Assembly (NCBI GenBank): GCA_002491225.1
Contig: DKVN01000132.1
Coordinates: 1 to 15,533, forward strand
Reading direction: 5' to 3'
DNA length: 15,533 nucleotides
From: Faecalibacterium sp. UBA7177
GTDB lineage: Bacteria > Bacillota > Clostridia > Oscillospirales > Ruminococcaceae
Shown here: positions 12,816-15,533 of the stretch, one piece after another
Layout of the letters: each line of letters begins with the position of its first letter
Numbering within the stretch: the stretch's first letter is position 1
Translations under genes and position numbers: made by a program
The notes under the pieces: model-generated
Database searches by the model: none
What the model saw: the letters and a program-made list of their open reading frames with translations, nothing else
What the model was told of the DNA's origin: nothing

Positions 12816-14483
12816 GTGAGGGGCAGTATGCTCGGGCAGGGAGACGTCTCTCACGAGAGGCAAGAGCAGGCGAAGGCCGGGCAAACTGTTCGGGAAACCG
12901 CGTCCGCATCTGTACAGGCAGTGAACGCTACCGGGAAAATTGGAGCAGCCGCCGTGCATAAGGGGATACGGTTCAGACGAGGGTGGGAGAATGATCTGAC
13001 CACAGAGGGCGGTTCATTGGATGGATTTTCGGGAAACCGACAGGGCAACTCCGGCAGGGATGTGCTTTCGCCGCCCGATCCTTTTGCCCGCGGCCGGGAG
13101 CTGGCGCGCTCCCGCGCCAGGCAGCGCACCAACCGGCTGCGGGAGTGGACGGCTGCGGCCGGGGCAGGGCGGACAAAGATGCTGGATGCTCGCCCCGAAA
13201 ACCCCGCCAAAGGCCCCCGCAAACCGCCTGTTTCCGGTCTGCGGAACACACCCGCGCAAGCCCAAACCACCGCACACACGGCCAGCGTGGCAGCCCAGCG
13301 GGCGCGGCGGCTGGCAATCCACACCCACCAAATGGCGCAATCAACTGTGCATGGTGCAAAAGCCGCCCTGCAAAAGCTAACTGCCGTTCTCAAACCTATG
13401 GCGGCCGCCGCCAAAGGTCTTGCTGCTGCTCTTGCGGCCGGTGGAGCCGCCACGCTGGTCGTGGTGTTTATCTGCTTAATTGCCTTGGTGGCCGGTTCGG
13501 CCTTTGGCATCTTCTTTGCCGCACAGCCTACTGGCAGCGGCGTTGCTCTGCAAGCCGCCGTGCAACAGCTCAGCGAGGACTACTATGAACAAATCCGAGA
13601 CATAGAACAAAGTGTCCCGCATGACCGGGTCGAGTATGCCCCGGATGGTTTGACCGCCATCCCGTGGCAGGAGGTGCTGTCGATCTTTGCTGTTGATATG
13701 GCGGCAGCAGAAAACGGCCAGCCGGTCGCTGTGCTGGAAGCGGCACAAATCGACCGGCTGAAAGAAATGCTATTTCAGATGAACCCAGTGTCCCATCGCA
13801 CTTACACCGAGGAACACGAGGAGGAACGGATCATTGTGGACGAGGCCGGGGAAGAAGCAACAGAAACCGTGACCATCACCGAAACGGTGCTGGAAATCAC
13901 GATCCGGCACAAGACCCCGCAAGAGATGGCTGCCATGCTCGGCTTTACTGCGCGACAGAACGAACAGCTCACACTCCTGTCCGATCCGCAGTACCAAACC
14001 CTCTGGATGGAACTACTCGGCGGCTATGTCAGCGGCGGCGGGCAGATCATCCAACCGGAGAATGTACCGGTCGGCTCTGACCTTTTCAAGTGGCCGCTGC
14101 CCAAAGCGTTTACCATCACCTCCGGCTTTGGCGAGCGCATCGACCCGATTACCGGCGAGCATGACTTCCACACCGGCACCGACATTGCCGCCCCGGAGGG
14201 TACGCCAATCCTTGCCGCGGCGGACGGCACGATAACTGTCGCCAACGGCACCGACCCGTGGGGCGGCGGGTATGGGTACTACATCAAGATCGACCACGGC
14301 AACAGTATCGAAACCCTCTACGCCCATTGCTCCGCCATCTTCGTCACCCCCGGCCAGACCGTCCGGCAGGGCGAGGTAATAGGGTTTGTGGGCAGTACCG
14401 GCAGGGCGACTGGCAGCCATCTTCATTTTGAATTAATAGCGCAAAGCAAATGCGTAAATCCCATTTCACATGAACTAAGTTAG
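12816..14483 (+). CDS. M23-family peptidoglycan hydrolase of the transfer system
   Basis: 555 residues from GTG 12816. ATG 12828 (with GAGGGG) or an upstream ATC 12696 (adding 40 residues) are other possible starts. The N-terminus (to about 195) is basic, Arg/Ala-rich and probably cytoplasmic; one membrane helix lies at about 205-232 (ATLVVVFICLIALVAGSA). The outer part has an alpha/acidic region and a C-terminal M23 LytM domain with zinc motifs H452-TGT-D456 and H535-L-H537 (ATGSHLHFE), plus GFGERIDP. It would be anchored in the membrane with the hydrolase outside, opening peptidoglycan for the channel. M23 takes the place of the SLT/NlpC-P60 enzyme used by Tn916-type elements. Base composition turns AT-rich in the last 20 codons. 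Confidence 0.88.
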   Translation: MRGSMLGQGDVSHERQEQAKAGQTVRETASASVQAVNATGKIGAAAVHKGIRFRRGWENDLTTEGGSLDGFSGNRQGNSGRDVLSPPDPFARGRELARSRARQRTNRLREWTAAAGAGRTKMLDARPENPAKGPRKPPVSGLRNTPAQAQTTAHTASVAAQRARRLAIHTHQMAQSTVHGAKAALQKLTAVLKPMAAAAKGLAAALAAGGAATLVVVFICLIALVAGSAFGIFFAAQPTGSGVALQAAVQQLSEDYYEQIRDIEQSVPHDRVEYAPDGLTAIPWQEVLSIFAVDMAAAENGQPVAVLEAAQIDRLKEMLFQMNPVSHRTYTEEHEEERIIVDEAGEEATETVTITETVLEITIRHKTPQEMAAMLGFTARQNEQLTLLSDPQYQTLWMELLGGYVSGGGQIIQPENVPVGSDLFKWPLPKAFTITSGFGERIDPITGEHDFHTGTDIAAPEGTPILAAADGTITVANGTDPWGGGYGYYIKIDHGNSIETLYAHCSAIFVTPGQTVRQGEVIGFVGSTGRATGSHLHFELIAQSKCVNPISHELS

Positions 14484-14698
14484 ATGAATGGCCAGATGTG
14501 ATTGAATGTAAAAATCTGTCGATTTCTGCTGCAAAATTTCAAATGCGGGGGTGCATTATACAGAGCAGGTTATAAAGTCTTGCAGATGTTTGTTCTGTAT
14601 GCACAAATTCAAATTACATATTTGTGCAAAGTTTCAAATATCTGCTGGGCGCTGACTGGACGATATCCCCTTACAGCAAAAAACAGGAGGAACCGCAC
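14484..14698. other. AT-rich intergenic spacer with inverted repeat
   Basis: This 215-base stretch separates the M23 gene from the surface-protein gene and is much more AT-rich than the rest. It holds the inverted repeat TGCACAAAT (14600-14608) / ATTTGTGCA (14620-14628) and repeated GCAAA(A/G)TTTCAAAT motifs (near 14532 and 14626). I see no convincing promoter pair or intrinsic terminator. The 66-codon open frame at 14502-14702 has no ribosome binding site and is probably not a gene. Confidence 0.5.
14600..14628. repeat. 9-bp inverted repeat in the spacer
   Basis: TGCACAAAT and ATTTGTGCA are exact reverse complements with an 11-base loop. It lies about 70 bases upstream of the surface-protein start and might be an operator or a small RNA fold. 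Confidence 0.5.
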
Positions 14699-15533
14699 AT
14701 GACCAGGAAACTGTTCCAACGAGCAATTGCTATGGCGCTTTGTGTTGTTATGGCAGCGGCTATGTTCCCGCTCTCTGTGTTTGCCACAGCCGAAGCTGGC
14801 AAGCAGGCAAAGGTCACAGCCCGCTTGGCATACTTGGACACAGACCAAATCGTCTCTACGGCTTATGATGACGAGTCAAAAGGGAGCGAGTTCAAGTATG
14901 ACAGGCTCATGTATTTTACGATCACATGGCCTGAGAACAGCGAAATGGTTCGTATGACCATTGACGGTCCAGTCAGCGGCACCCTGCTGGGCAGCGTCTA
15001 TATGGATCATGTGACTTCTACTGGAATAGGAAAAGATAAGGTCTATCAAACAAAAGGGATGTCCCCGCGGTCGATCCGTCAGCAGCTGATGGCTATCGAT
15101 CCGTCGGCATACTATCGACTGGTTCAGGTGCCGGTTATCGGTATTGACGGCAAGTTCCCGCCTGACCAGGGCGGCACAGGCGGCGCTACGACCCAGTCTT
15201 TGAATATCCCGAACAATACACTTTGCATTGCGCCGTATGCGGCTGGTCTGTTTACGTCCATCGCACACAGATTCAATGCCGAGGCGGAAACTTCTGCTGA
15301 GACAGAACAACCAACCGAAGGCTCGGAACCACAGCCTGAAGAAGAACCGACCCCGATCCCCACTGAGGAACCCGCGCCTACCGAACAGCCGATCGGGACG
15401 GCAGAGCCTTCTGCCACTCCGGGTCCCACTGCTGCGCCAGAGCCTACCATTACCCCGGACCCCTCCGCTGCCCCGGATCCGTCTGCTACCCCTGACCCCT
15501 CCGCTGCCCCGGATCCGTCTGCTACCCCTGACC
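14699..15533 (+). CDS. secreted Pro/Thr/Ser-rich surface protein (3' truncated by window end)
   Basis: ATG 14699 has AGGAGG eight bases upstream; 278 codons are visible and the frame runs off the window. Residues 1-31 are a clear signal peptide: basic MTRKLFQR, a hydrophobic core and a cleavage region near SVFATA. Residues about 32-195 form a globular domain I do not recognise (YFTITWPENSEMVRMTIDGP; a Gly-rich stretch DQGGTGGATTQS). From about 200 the sequence is a low-complexity wall-spanning type stalk: Glu/Pro/Thr-rich, then DPSAAPDPSATP repeats. It probably ends in a wall anchor or binding domain beyond the window. Such exported proteins are common ICE cargo or mating-pair adhesins; the role here is unknown. 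Confidence 0.8.
   Translation, partial: MTRKLFQRAIAMALCVVMAAAMFPLSVFATAEAGKQAKVTARLAYLDTDQIVSTAYDDESKGSEFKYDRLMYFTITWPENSEMVRMTIDGPVSGTLLGSVYMDHVTSTGIGKDKVYQTKGMSPRSIRQQLMAIDPSAYYRLVQVPVIGIDGKFPPDQGGTGGATTQSLNIPNNTLCIAPYAAGLFTSIAHRFNAEAETSAETEQPTEGSEPQPEEEPTPIPTEEPAPTEQPIGTAEPSATPGPTAAPEPTITPDPSAAPDPSATPDPSAAPDPSATPD
15458..15533 (+). repeat. perfect 36-bp tandem repeat encoding DPSAAPDPSATP
   Basis: Two identical 36-base units (15458-15493 and 15494-15529) plus the start of a third at 15530 encode the 12-residue repeat DPSAAPDPSATP. Identity at every third position points to recent duplication by slippage or recombination. The array continues beyond the window. Confidence 0.92.

Noticed and set aside
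14502..14702. 66-codon frame in the AT-rich spacer
   Set aside because: No ribosome binding site, biased Cys/Tyr content, and it overlaps the surface-protein start.
15458..15533. Possible CRISPR array from short direct repeats
   Set aside because: The repeats are adjacent with no spacers and keep the reading frame; they are a protein-coding tandem repeat.

Overview
The window looks like about 15.5 kb of an integrative conjugative element (ICE) from a fairly GC-rich member of the Clostridia, probably a gut Oscillospiraceae/Lachnospiraceae-type host. The evidence is the gene set (MobC, MOBP relaxase, DUF4314, PcfB, VirD4, Maff2, VirB6/TrbL-like, PrgI, VirB4, M23 hydrolase), the strong AGGAGG-type ribosome binding sites, the ATGA-coupled gene pairs and the single-membrane style of the secretion machine. 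The host assignment is inference; the gene set is read from the sequence. There are no rRNA or tRNA genes and no CRISPR array.

Layout. Positions 1-238 hold the 3' end of an unrecognised gene. A 116-base non-coding gap (239-354) with a perfect 20-bp palindrome and a GC-rich mini-inverted repeat is the best oriT candidate. Next come mobC (355-663), a toxin-antitoxin (TA) pair on the minus strand (654-1303), the MOBP relaxase (1388-2710), DUF4314, PcfB and an ArdC-like protein with a degenerate metallopeptidase motif (to 4765), and a small hypothetical protein. The secretion block runs from the coupling protein VirD4 (to 7052) through the pilin-like Maff2, TA pair 2, a VirB6/TrbL-like membrane protein, TA pair 3 and PrgI to the VirB4 ATPase (to 12423). 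A 50-residue NrdD-tail-like peptide and an M23 peptidoglycan hydrolase (to 14483) follow. After an AT-rich spacer, a secreted Pro/Thr/Ser-rich surface protein begins at 14699. It runs off the window inside a perfect 36-bp tandem repeat.

How the parts fit. The relaxase with MobC, and probably PcfB, would process oriT DNA. VirD4 would hand the DNA-protein complex to the channel (Maff2, VirB6-like, PrgI, VirB4), and the M23 enzyme would open the cell wall. Three separate RelE/ParE-superfamily TA modules sit in the gaps between transfer genes. They probably stabilise the element and may affect transcription of the operon.

Most unusual features. (1) Several transfer genes (VirD4, VirB6-like, and possibly DUF4314, PrgI and M23) have a good Shine-Dalgarno sequence followed at normal spacing by GTA, ATA or ATC rather than ATG/GTG/TTG, with conserved-looking coding sequence starting there. 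(2) Terminator-like hairpins precede VirD4, VirB6-like, PrgI and M23. (3) Three TA cassettes lie within one transfer region, one of them antisense between mobC and the relaxase.
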